Assembly (NCBI GenBank): GCA_012523405.1
Contig: JAAYIN010000085.1
Coordinates: 1 to 47,519 of the forward strand
Direction of reading: 5' to 3'
From: Clostridiales bacterium
Lineage (GTDB): Bacteria; Bacillota; Clostridia; Christensenellales; Aristaeellaceae
Length of the DNA: 47,519 nt
How positions within the stretch are numbered: position 1 is the first letter of the stretch; the number at the start of each line of letters is the position of its first letter. Shown piece after piece: positions 25,696-33,199 of the stretch. Position numbers and translations under genes: made by a program. The notes below the pieces were generated by a model. That model did no database searches. It was not told the origin of the DNA and saw only the letters and a program-made list of their open reading frames with translations.

Positions 25696-27081
25696 TTAAG
25701 GCATTGTGATATTTCGGAGCCATCTTCCCTTTTTGAGTACAAAAAGTGCGAGGATGGCTTTTGAATTCATCAAGAGCTGGATGATGAAAGCCGCCAGTAC
25801 AATGGAGATGCGGCCTTGAAAGAACACACCCATGATGATGCTGGCAGGGACGGGAATGAGCCACATATAGCCACTGTCCAGCAGCATGGCATTTCGCGTA
25901 TCGCCGCCTGCACGCATGCAGTAAAAGCAGAAGCCATAGACAAAGCTGAGCGGAGAGAGAAAACCAATAATCAAGGCGATTTGCGTCGAAAGCGTTTTGA
26001 GTTCAGAGGAGACTTTGAAGGTGTGGGGGAGCAGGATACCAAGCGTGGAGCAAAGCAATACGCATACCACGCTGGTAGCCAGAACAAGGCTTAGGAGTTT
26101 CTTTGCGTTGTTTTTAGCTTCAACCAGTCTATTGGCACCGAGTTCCGCTCCGATCAGCACGGAAACGGCGGAGGCTGTTCCAGTTGCCATCACCGCAGCG
26201 ATTTGGCTGCAAAACTCGGCAATGGTAATCGCAGGAAGGGCGGCTTCATTGAGCTTTGCATAGCACCAAAAATAAATATTGATGCCGCATGTCCAGAGAA
26301 TTTCGTTGATGACCAGCGGGATTGCTTTGAGGGTGAAGGCGTGGACGACAGTCTTTGGAAGCTTTGTGAATGACGTAATATCCAGCGTGAAAATCAGGCG
26401 CTTGCTAAGGAGAAGCACGAGGTAGAAGATCATTTCAAACATACGCGCAATCACCGTTCCCCATGCAGCACCAGCAACGCCCATTGCGGGAATGCCCAGT
26501 GCGCCGAATATGAGAATGTAATTGCAAATGCCATTCACCGCCATGGTAACAAGGCTGACCAGCATGCTGATCTTGTTCATGCCCAATGCGCGCATTGAGA
26601 ATATACAGGTGCTGCTGATGGCAACGGGGATGTAGCTTAGCCAAATGATCTGTAAATACTCAACGCCAAGTGCAATGGTGCGCTCGTCGGTGACGAAAAT
26701 CCGCATGATGCTGCTTGGCATAAGCCCAAGCAGAAGCGAAAACAAGAGCGCAATGGCAAAGCCAAGCACAAGCTGCAACGAAAACAAACCTTGGCAGGTT
26801 TTTTTGTCGTTTGCACCATAGTATTGGCTGATCATTAGCCCCGCTGCCCCTGTCATGCCAAAGAAAATGCCGAAAAATATGACGTACGGTTTATTGGCAA
26901 CGCTGACAGCGCTCATGGCAAGCCCGTCGATATCGAGGCTTCCGACCATGAGGTTGTCGATCATATTAAACAAATTGTTGATGAGCTGCTGAATGATGAC
27001 GGGAATCATCACTTTAAGGGCATCAGCGTAAAAGGCGCGAGTACCAAGATAGGGCTTGGCGAGATGTTTGATCATTTGCAT
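25696..27081 (-). CDS. MATE family efflux transporter
   Basis: This 461-residue membrane protein has about twelve hydrophobic segments in two similar halves, and MATE blocks such as NLFNMIDNLMVGSLDIDGLAMSAVS near the N-terminus and ATGTASAVSVLIGAELGANR at the start of the second half. MATE proteins export drugs or metabolites using Na+ or H+ gradients. The substrate cannot be inferred. The start at 27081 follows AAGGTG; a TTG at 27102 is less likely. It is divergent from the cysK leader and shares a regulatory region of about 330 bases with it. Confidence 0.9.
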   Translation of the reverse strand: MQMIKHLAKPYLGTRAFYADALKVMIPVIIQQLINNLFNMIDNLMVGSLDIDGLAMSAVSVANKPYVIFFGIFFGMTGAAGLMISQYYGANDKKTCQGLFSLQLVLGFAIALLFSLLLGLMPSSIMRIFVTDERTIALGVEYLQIIWLSYIPVAISSTCIFSMRALGMNKISMLVSLVTMAVNGICNYILIFGALGIPAMGVAGAAWGTVIARMFEMIFYLVLLLSKRLIFTLDITSFTKLPKTVVHAFTLKAIPLVINEILWTCGINIYFWCYAKLNEAALPAITIAEFCSQIAAVMATGTASAVSVLIGAELGANRLVEAKNNAKKLLSLVLATSVVCVLLCSTLGILLPHTFKVSSELKTLSTQIALIIGFLSPLSFVYGFCFYCMRAGGDTRNAMLLDSGYMWLIPVPASIIMGVFFQGRISIVLAAFIIQLLMNSKAILALFVLKKGRWLRNITMP

Positions 27082-27141
27082 TGTGTTCACCTTATCAATC
27101 AAATAAAAAAGAAAATCGTGCGTTAAAAAGTACGTCTAACG

Positions 27142-27170
27142 ATGATAGCTGATAAATCGACAAATGGCAA
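27142..27170 (-). promoter_or_regulatory. Promoter of the MATE gene at 25.7-27.1 kb
   Basis: The minus strand reads TTGCCA (27170-27165), 17 bases, TATCAT (27147-27142), giving a leader of about 55 bases. Confidence 0.65.
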
Positions 27171-27259
27171 TATGAAAATAAAAAAGAGGCTTTTTATATT
27201 GCAAAAATGGACTTGATATCAATGCATAGAACGATACTGTAAATAAACATACAAACCTA

Positions 27260-27288
27260 TTGACATAGTGGGTATATCGGAATATACT
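27260..27288 (+). promoter_or_regulatory. cysK promoter with overlapping palindrome
   Basis: TTGACA (27260-27265), a 17-base spacer and TATACT (27283-27288). A perfect inverted repeat GTATAT-CGGA-ATATAC (27272-27287) covers the spacer and -10, a typical repressor site. Transcription would start near 27295, shortly before the small leader frame. Confidence 0.78.
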
Positions 27289-27321
27289 GGTGTTATTACA
27301 GATTTGAAGGGTGGTTCTCCA

Positions 27322-27405
27322 ATGAATCAGACTGTTTGTAAGCGAATGCGAATATACCAGAGAACGGATCGATGTTGCCATATAGAATTGCGATTGACTA
27401 AGTAA
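27322..27405 (+). CDS. Cys-containing leader peptide upstream of cysK
   Basis: A 27-codon frame lies between the cysK promoter and cysK. It starts with ATG at 27322, seven bases after AAGGGTGG, and ends with TAA at 27403. The peptide begins MNQTVCKRMR and ends RCCHIELRLTK; Cys is at positions 6, 18 and 19, the last two as tandem TGT-TGC codons (27373-27378). It is strongly basic. Cysteine codons in a short translated leader before a cysteine synthase gene suggest that ribosome stalling at low cysteinyl-tRNA controls cysK. The 30-base gap to the cysK start is short enough for coupling. No strong terminator lies in between, so control would be at translation or reinitiation. Expression is not proven. 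Confidence 0.6.
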   Translation: MNQTVCKRMRIYQRTDRCCHIELRLTK

Positions 27406-27435
27406 TGAAGACAAGACTTGAAAGGAACGATGAAA

Positions 27436-28368
27436 ATGGCTCATATTTATACATCGGCTGACCAACTGATTGGTAAAACCCCGCTTTTGGAGCTGACCCA
27501 TATTGAAAAGAAATATCAATTAGAAGCGAAAATCTTGGCAAAGCTGGAATACCTTAACCCTGCTGGATCAGTGAAGGACAGGATTGCAAAGGCAATGATC
27601 GATGACGCTGAACAAAGAGGCATATTGACACCTGATTCTGTGATCATCGAGCCAACATCGGGCAATACAGGCATTGGTCTGGCATCAGTTGCAGCTGCGC
27701 GAGGGTACCGAATCATTATTGTAATGCCTGAAACGATGTCTGTGGAGCGCCGCCAAATCATGAAAGCATATGGCGCGGAGCTTGTGCTTACAGAAGGGGC
27801 AAAGGGCATGAAGGGTGCGATTGCGAAGGCAGAAGAGCTTGCTGCTCAGACACCGAACAGTTTTATTCCAGGGCAATTTGTCAATCCTGCAAATCCTGCT
27901 GCTCACCTAGCAACCACCGGTCCTGAAATCTATGAGGACACAGACGGTCAAGTGGATGTATTTGTTGCAAGCGTGGGCACTGGCGGTACGATAACAGGTA
28001 CTGGCAGATATTTAAAAGAAAAGAATCCTCAGATCAAGATCGTCGCGGTTGAACCGGATTCATCTCCTGTGCTATCGGAAGGAAAGTCGGGTGCACATAA
28101 GATTCAAGGCATTGGTGCGGGTTTTGTTCCTGATGTGCTTGATACCAAGGTCTATGATGAAGTGATTCGAGTGACCAATGAGGACGCATTTGAGATTGGC
28201 AGAATGATTGGCATCAATGAAGGCATTTTGGTCGGCATTAGCTCAGGCGCTGCGCTTTGGGCGGCGATTGAAGTGGCAAAGCGCGTGGAAAACAAAGGGA
28301 AGAACATTGTGGTATTGTTGCCCGATACAGGCGACCGCTATCTATCAACGGAGTTGTTCTCTGAGTAA
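27436..28368 (+). CDS. cysK: Cysteine synthase A (O-acetylserine sulfhydrylase)
   Basis: This 310-residue fold-type II PLP enzyme makes L-cysteine from O-acetylserine and sulfide. The PLP lysine is in [16 protein letters not shown] near residue 41, the substrate loop is [20 protein letters not shown], and the phosphate loop is [15 protein letters not shown] near residue 178. The C-terminal [11 protein letters not shown] and [14 protein letters not shown] blocks are standard for CysK. The start at 27436 is nine bases after AAAGGA; ATG 27430 is too close. No serine acetyltransferase gene is in the window. It is preceded by the Cys-containing leader frame and a palindrome-bearing promoter, so expression is probably tuned to sulfur supply. 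Confidence 0.95.
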   Translation: MAHIYTSADQLIGKTPLLELTHIEKKYQLEAKILAKLEYLNPAGSVKDRIAKAMIDDAEQRGILTPDSVIIEPTSGNTGIGLASVAAARGYRIIIVMPETMSVERRQIMKAYGAELVLTEGAKGMKGAIAKAEELAAQTPNSFIPGQFVNPANPAAHLATTGPEIYEDTDGQVDVFVASVGTGGTITGTGRYLKEKNPQIKIVAVEPDSSPVLSEGKSGAHKIQGIGAGFVPDVLDTKVYDEVIRVTNEDAFEIGRMIGINEGILVGISSGAALWAAIEVAKRVENKGKNIVVLLPDTGDRYLSTELFSE

Positions 28369-28456
28369 CCGATGAGACGATCCTTGAAGGCAGTATGTAC
28401 TTGGCTTGCATGATGCGATCAAGGACGGAAAATTACAGAACCTAATAGGCATATAG

Positions 28457-28595
28457 TAAAGGGGCTGTTACAGAAGTCTTTTCAAAAGACAATAGCAACA
28501 AAATCCACCTGCGAATTACTTGATTCGCAGGTGGATTTTTGTGTGTATTTACTACTGTTTTGTAAGACAACGGCCGTTTTGCAACAGCCCCTTTA
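28457..28595 (-). repeat. Inverted-repeat element with two inner hairpins; terminator of rhaD (copy 2)
   Basis: Nineteen-base outer arms (28457-28475 and 28577-28595, 17 of 19 paired) match the arms of the element at 75-127. Inside are a GTCTTTT-C-AAAAGAC palindrome (28476-28490) and a perfect 17-base-arm hairpin (28500-28516 / 28523-28539) flanked by A and T runs, able to terminate cysK on the plus strand and the rha operon on the minus strand. No target-site duplication is evident. Confidence 0.7.
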
Positions 28596-28617
28596 TTTGT
28601 CGTTTTTACATTAAACG

Positions 28618-29442
28618 TTAGTCTAAGAATTCTTCGCGAATGGTGACGGAGAAATCGCGTGCAATTGCGCGAAGATCATCATCCTCAATCGTTTGGCGAA
28701 TGCCCTGTCCCATGCTCATAGCCAGCACATAGATCTGTGCAGCTTTTTCGATGGTATGCATGAGTCCAAAGGTCAGGTCAAAGTCATTGCCGCTGACAAA
28801 TAGCCCGTGGTGGCTCCATACGGCAGCTTCGAATTCTTTCATGAGTTCGCAGGTTGCAAGGGCAATTTCTGAACCGCCCGGCACCATCCACGGCACAACG
28901 CCAACACCGCCCGGGAAAACAACGGGACATTCGGTAGCGCTCTTCCAAAGTACGCGAGAAAAATCGCGTGAGGTAAGGGGCAGAACGTAGGTGAGAGCAA
29001 TGAGGTTCGCGGGATGTGCATGATAGATCACGCGGGCTGCGCCATCTGTTGCAGTCTTGCGAACGCTGTGGTTCATGAAATGGGTGGGGAATTCGCTGGT
29101 GGGACGGCCGCCCTTTTCAAGTCCCCAAACAATGCGGTAAGCATCGCCCTGCGCGCTAATCTCAACAAGGCAAATATTGTCCTGCGGTGCGAGAATGACG
29201 TTGCGGAAGTACTTGCCGCTTCCTGTTGAAAGGAAGTATTCTCCTGCGAGGTTATCTGCTTTTACACCGATATCAACCCATTCGCCTGCTTGTGCATTCA
29301 TAAATGGGCGGCACTGTACAACTTCTTTGGTGGTTAGGCGATAGGTGAGGTTGCCGCCATTGCGCTCGTGCCAGCCTTGCAGCCAGCCATCATCACAAGC
29401 TCTGATATAGTTTTGGATTACTTCAATGTTGGTCATGCTCAT
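28618..29442 (-). CDS. rhaD: L-rhamnulose-1-phosphate aldolase
   Basis: This 274-residue class II aldolase splits L-rhamnulose 1-phosphate into dihydroxyacetone phosphate and L-lactaldehyde. The GWHERNGGNLTYRL block near residue 25, ARVIYHAHPANLIALTYV (zinc-binding HxH) near residue 137 and VWSHHGLFVSG near 210 are typical of RhaD. The start at 29442 follows AAAGGA by ten bases; the TTG at 29451 overlaps the rhaA stop and is less likely. It is the last gene of rhaB-rhaA-rhaD. No lactaldehyde reductase gene is in view. Confidence 0.95.
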   Translation of the reverse strand: MSMTNIEVIQNYIRACDDGWLQGWHERNGGNLTYRLTTKEVVQCRPFMNAQAGEWVDIGVKADNLAGEYFLSTGSGKYFRNVILAPQDNICLVEISAQGDAYRIVWGLEKGGRPTSEFPTHFMNHSVRKTATDGAARVIYHAHPANLIALTYVLPLTSRDFSRVLWKSATECPVVFPGGVGVVPWMVPGGSEIALATCELMKEFEAAVWSHHGLFVSGNDFDLTFGLMHTIEKAAQIYVLAMSMGQGIRQTIEDDDLRAIARDFSVTIREEFLD

Positions 29443-29447
29443 GTATA

Positions 29448-30695
29448 TCAATTCCTTTCACATAGAACCGTCTGTTCGTACTCTTTGATTGCTGCATACC
29501 ACTGACCATCTCTGGGGGTTTGCTGAGCATCACAGTAGGCATCCCAGATGTCGCCAAAGGGCATTGTCTTTAGTTCTTCTTGAAGAATGAAAAGCTCTGT
29601 GAAGCGGTATTCGTCTTGCATTGCAGCAAGCTCTTGATGCGGCATGAGCAGCGCATACAGCAATGCCTTTTGCATATTGCGTGTGCCAATGACCCAAGCA
29701 GCCACACGGTTGATGGATGCATCGAAGAAATCCAGTCCGATTAGCACGCGATCGGTTGCATCATTGCGGATGATCTCAATTGCGATTTCCTTGGTTTCAT
29801 CATCAAGGCGTACGACATGGTCGCTATCCCAGCGCACAGGGCGGGTAACGTGCAGAGGCAATTTTTCAAAATAGCAAAGCATGGCGGAAATCTTGTCACT
29901 GACCATTTCGGTGGGATGATAATGTCCGTTGTCCATGAGGTTATAAACGCCTGGATGCGTTGCGGCATAGCCAGTGTAGAACTCGTTGGAACCAACGGTA
30001 TACGCTTCCAGACCGATGCCAAATACTTTGCTTTCCACGCAGTCAATGACGCCGTCTAGGTCTTCATCGAAAATTTGGTCAAGGCTATCGCGTAGGCGCA
30101 GACGCGGGGCTAGGCGATCAGCAGGGACATCCTTCAAACCGTCAGGAATCCAAACGTTGCATAGGCAATGAGTTTGAAGTTCCTGAGCGAAGTATGCAGC
30201 AATGCGGCGGCAAGCAATGCCGTGACGAATCCAGAAACTACGAACTTCATCATCAGGCGATGAAAGGGTGAGACCATCCTTTACCATCGCATGGCTAAAG
30301 AAGGTGGGGTTGAAGTCGATACCGATGCCGCGGGACTTGGCATAATCAACCCAAGCCTCAAAGTGCTTTGGTTCAAGGGCATCTCGGTCGACCGCGTCAT
30401 CTCCCATGACTGAGTAGCTCGCATGCAGATTGATGCGCTTTTTGCCGGGGATGAGGCTGCAAGCTTTATCAAAGTCTGCTGTCAGCTCCTCAAAATTACG
30501 TGCCTTGCCAGGGTAGTCGCCAGTAGCTTGAATGCCGCCGCTTAGTACAGCATCGGGGCTTTCAAGTCCTGTGACATCATCGCCTTGCCAGCAATGGATA
30601 CTGATTGGGATTTCACCTAGGCGGGAGATTGCGTCTGTTGCATCAACACCGATGGCAGCATAGCGCTGACTGGCACTTTGAAAATTAGTATTCAT
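29448..30695 (-). CDS. rhaA: L-rhamnose isomerase
   Basis: This 415-residue TIM-barrel isomerase converts L-rhamnose to L-rhamnulose using Mn2+ or Zn2+. The N-terminal PISIHCWQGDDVTGLE block, KRINLHASY, GIGIDFNPTFFSHAMVKDGLTLSSPD, and VYNLMDNGHYHPTEMVSDKISAML contain the metal ligands and match RhaA over its whole length. AAGGAGG precedes the start. It sits 37 bases after rhaB and is followed directly by rhaD. Confidence 0.96.
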   Translation of the reverse strand: MNTNFQSASQRYAAIGVDATDAISRLGEIPISIHCWQGDDVTGLESPDAVLSGGIQATGDYPGKARNFEELTADFDKACSLIPGKKRINLHASYSVMGDDAVDRDALEPKHFEAWVDYAKSRGIGIDFNPTFFSHAMVKDGLTLSSPDDEVRSFWIRHGIACRRIAAYFAQELQTHCLCNVWIPDGLKDVPADRLAPRLRLRDSLDQIFDEDLDGVIDCVESKVFGIGLEAYTVGSNEFYTGYAATHPGVYNLMDNGHYHPTEMVSDKISAMLCYFEKLPLHVTRPVRWDSDHVVRLDDETKEIAIEIIRNDATDRVLIGLDFFDASINRVAAWVIGTRNMQKALLYALLMPHQELAAMQDEYRFTELFILQEELKTMPFGDIWDAYCDAQQTPRDGQWYAAIKEYEQTVLCERN

Positions 30696-30732
30696 GGTTT
30701 TTCCTCCTTATATATGGTTTGCTGTGATGTGT

Positions 30733-32127
30733 TTACTGTGGGGTAAAGGTCTTAATATCAAAACTGAAACGAATCAGTTCTCTCGCTGCACTTAGGTCTT
30801 TTAGTTCTCCCTGCGCAATCATCTGGGCGATGAGATTGCCAAGGGCGGTTCCTTCGCTGGGACCTGCGTACACAGGTAACCCTGTGGCATCGGCTGTCCA
30901 TTGGTTGAGCGTAAGGTTTTGACTGCCGCCGCCCACGATGTTCAGGGATGTGAATGTCTTTCCTGTTAGCTGCTCTAGCTTCTTGATTTCACCAGCGTAG
31001 CAGATCGCAAGGCTATGGTTAATACAGGCAAGTAGTTCCTCATCATTAGCTGGCAGGGGGGAGCCTTGTTCGCTCAGGGCCAGATTGATTTCATCAATCA
31101 TGCAACTAGGCGAAAGGAAGCGATCATCCGTTGCGTTGATGGTATGAGGATATCCCTTTCCAAGCAATGCTAGGTCTGCCATCTGTGCATAGGAGTATTT
31201 CTTGCCTTGTTCCTTGCGAATGGATTGGAGCATCCAAAGCCCCATGATGTTTTTGAGAAAGCGATAGGTTCCATTGTAGCTGCCTTCATTGGTGAAGTTG
31301 GCATCCATGCTGTCAGTGCTCGTAATGGGTTGATCATTTTCCACGCCTAGCAAGCTCCATGTACCGCTGGAAAGGTAGACAGCGCTTTCATCCTTTGCAG
31401 GAACTGCCATATAAGCACTGCCTGTATCGTGGCTTGCCGGCAGAATGACCTCGCAGTCAAAGCCTACAAGCGCTTGAATCTGAGGTGTCAAGCGTCCAAG
31501 TGAGGTTCCGCTTGGTACGGGCAGTTTTGGAAAGAGCGAGAGGGGAATGCCCGCAGCGTTTAGAATGTCTGCATCCCAATCCCTTGTTTGTGCATTGAGC
31601 AAGGCGGAAGTGGAGGCGATGGTGTACTCAACTTCCATTTGATCTGTGAGCAGATAATGCAGATAGTCGGGTACAAACAAGAAGTGTTTTGCCTGTGCCA
31701 AAAGCGCGGGATCGGTAGCCATCAGCTGATATAAGGTGTTGAAAGGCTGCTTGGCAATGCCGCAGCGCGTATAGAGCGCTTCAAATGAAAAGGTTTCCTC
31801 GAGCTTTTGATCCATTAGATCGGTTCTGTTATCGCGGTATGCAACGACTGGACCGATTCTTTGACCGTCTTGATCAAGGAGCACATAGTCCACGCCCCAT
31901 GTGTCGATGCCGACTGAATCGGGTATGATTCCCTGCTTTGCACATTCCTGCATACCGCTGATGATATGAGCAAAAAGTGTATCGATATCCCAGCAGAGTT
32001 GATCACCTGATGGCACCATACCGTTTTCAAAGCGATAAATCTCGGTGAGCATGAGCTTGCCGTCTTTGATCTCGCCTATGATATGCCGACCGCCTGATGC
32101 ACCGATGTCGATTGCTAGATGCTTCAT
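30733..32127 (-). CDS. rhaB: Rhamnulokinase
   Basis: This 464-residue FGGY-family kinase phosphorylates L-rhamnulose at O1. Visible are the nucleotide motif LAIDIGASGGRHIIGEI, GIDTWGVDYVLLDQDG, YRDNRTD near residue 90, SHDTGSAYMAVPA and the C-terminal LNIVGGGSQNLTLNQWTADATG. The length is normal. AAGGA lies nine bases before the start. The gene follows a terminator hairpin and has a TATAAT with a weak -35, so it is probably turned on by the AraC-type regulator encoded just upstream. Confidence 0.95.
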   Translation of the reverse strand: MKHLAIDIGASGGRHIIGEIKDGKLMLTEIYRFENGMVPSGDQLCWDIDTLFAHIISGMQECAKQGIIPDSVGIDTWGVDYVLLDQDGQRIGPVVAYRDNRTDLMDQKLEETFSFEALYTRCGIAKQPFNTLYQLMATDPALLAQAKHFLFVPDYLHYLLTDQMEVEYTIASTSALLNAQTRDWDADILNAAGIPLSLFPKLPVPSGTSLGRLTPQIQALVGFDCEVILPASHDTGSAYMAVPAKDESAVYLSSGTWSLLGVENDQPITSTDSMDANFTNEGSYNGTYRFLKNIMGLWMLQSIRKEQGKKYSYAQMADLALLGKGYPHTINATDDRFLSPSCMIDEINLALSEQGSPLPANDEELLACINHSLAICYAGEIKKLEQLTGKTFTSLNIVGGGSQNLTLNQWTADATGLPVYAGPSEGTALGNLIAQMIAQGELKDLSAARELIRFSFDIKTFTPQ

Positions 32128-32142
32128 TGAATCACGTCCTTA

Positions 32143-32177
32143 TTTATCTCTATACTATATTATAAACGCATTGATAC
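32143..32177 (-). promoter_or_regulatory. Candidate activator-dependent rhaB promoter
   Basis: The minus strand has TATAAT (near 32164-32159) in the gap between araC-type gene and rhaB, without a recognisable -35 at 17 bases (TTTTTC). A weak -35 is usual for promoters needing an AraC activator. A 12-base sequence, GAWTCACGTCCT, occurs both here (32129-32140) and at 32203-32214. Confidence 0.42.
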
Positions 32178-32183
32178 AAAAGA

Positions 32184-32215
32184 AAAAGGACGCGAATTGT
32201 ATAGATTCACGTCCT
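32184..32215 (-). terminator. Terminator/attenuator between the AraC gene and rhaB
   Basis: The minus strand forms AGGACGTGAAT-CTATACA-ATTCGCGTCCT with one mismatch and then TTTTTC. The TGA stop of the AraC gene (32209-32207) lies inside the 5' arm, so ribosomes finishing that gene would disturb the hairpin. Confidence 0.72.
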
Positions 32216-33172
32216 GTGTGAACTACGATATGCGCGAGGCGGCATACCGACGCTCTTTTCGAATATACGGTAGAAATGACTTGAATTGCTGTAGCCGACA
32301 GCAGTGCAAACTTCAAGAATGCTGAGATTGGTATCGCGCAGCAATTGCTTTGCCTTTTGCAATCGCCGCTCTTGAAGCAGCTGGGTGGCCGTTTGCCCTG
32401 TGGCTTGCTTGACAACTCTGCTTAGGTATGCGCATGATACGCGATGCTCATTTGCAAAATCAGTCATTTGGATCGCCTGGTAGTTGCGCTGTATCTCTTG
32501 AAGAAACTCAACAACCAGCGTATTTCCTGCGCGCATTTGGTGGGAAATCTGCATATTGCTTGGGACGCGCAAAAGCTGCATGAACAAAAGCCCCATTTGC
32601 GTGCGCTTAATGCGTTGATTGCCCTGATCCTGAGCGAGGAGGGTTTCAATCATAGAAACGATCATCGCTTGAATGCTCTTATCATCGGCAATTTGAAAAT
32701 GTAAATAGGGGACTTCGCTCTCGCCGCTTCTAAATGCGTCGAGTAAAAAGTGACCCAGCACATGATCAGTGCCAATCAGCTCGAGCGCATAGTCAAAAAA
32801 CGCAGGCTGAACAATGAAGTTCACGGCAATATCATCCTTGCTGCATTGCTCAATGGCGTGTGCGGCATGTCGGTTGATCATGAGCAATTCACCTGCTTTT
32901 AGCTCCACTCGTTCGCCATTTTGAAGCAGATGCAGCGTACGGCCGCTGATCACATACATCATTTCCACGCAGTCATGGCTATGCATTGGAAAGTCGACGA
33001 ATCGCGTATGCGGCCTAAGGGTGATCATCTGCTTTTCAGGGAGAAAGCGACTGCCTTCAACGGTGAACGCAAGCGCTGAACTGTATAAATCACGCCTCAG
33101 TAAACCGCCCTCAAGCAAATCCTGCTCCTCTGAGCTGATGGGCTGAAAATAGGTAATAAGGTTTTCTCTCAT
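32207..33172 (-). CDS. AraC family regulator, likely rhamnose activator (RhaR/RhaS-like)
   Basis: This 321-residue protein has an N-terminal cupin-type effector domain (FPMHSHDCVEMMYVISGRTLHLLQNGERVELKAGELLMIN, residues about 68-108) and a C-terminal double HTH (HRVSCAYLSRVVKQATGQTATQLLQERRLQKA, then NLSILEVCTAVGYSNSSHFYRIFEKSVGMPPRAYR). The position directly before rhaB-rhaA-rhaD suggests that L-rhamnose is its effector and that it activates the operon. The start at 33172 follows GAGG; a TTG at 33190 would overlap it. It lies 27 bases downstream of the membrane sensor gene, and may be cotranscribed with it. Confidence 0.92.
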   Translation of the reverse strand: MRENLITYFQPISSEEQDLLEGGLLRRDLYSSALAFTVEGSRFLPEKQMITLRPHTRFVDFPMHSHDCVEMMYVISGRTLHLLQNGERVELKAGELLMINRHAAHAIEQCSKDDIAVNFIVQPAFFDYALELIGTDHVLGHFLLDAFRSGESEVPYLHFQIADDKSIQAMIVSMIETLLAQDQGNQRIKRTQMGLLFMQLLRVPSNMQISHQMRAGNTLVVEFLQEIQRNYQAIQMTDFANEHRVSCAYLSRVVKQATGQTATQLLQERRLQKAKQLLRDTNLSILEVCTAVGYSNSSHFYRIFEKSVGMPPRAYRSSHRT

Positions 33173-33199
33173 CAAAAATACCTCTGTCAAAGATGGGGG

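Noticed and set aside
27300-27320. GAAGGGTGG before cysK as a T-box
   Set aside because: The ACCGCG core, stem I motifs and a following terminator are all missing; it reads better as the ribosome site of the leader frame.
28457-28595. A MITE or insertion sequence
   Set aside because: There is no target duplication, no transposase, and the arms work as terminators; kept as a repeat, not as a proven mobile element.
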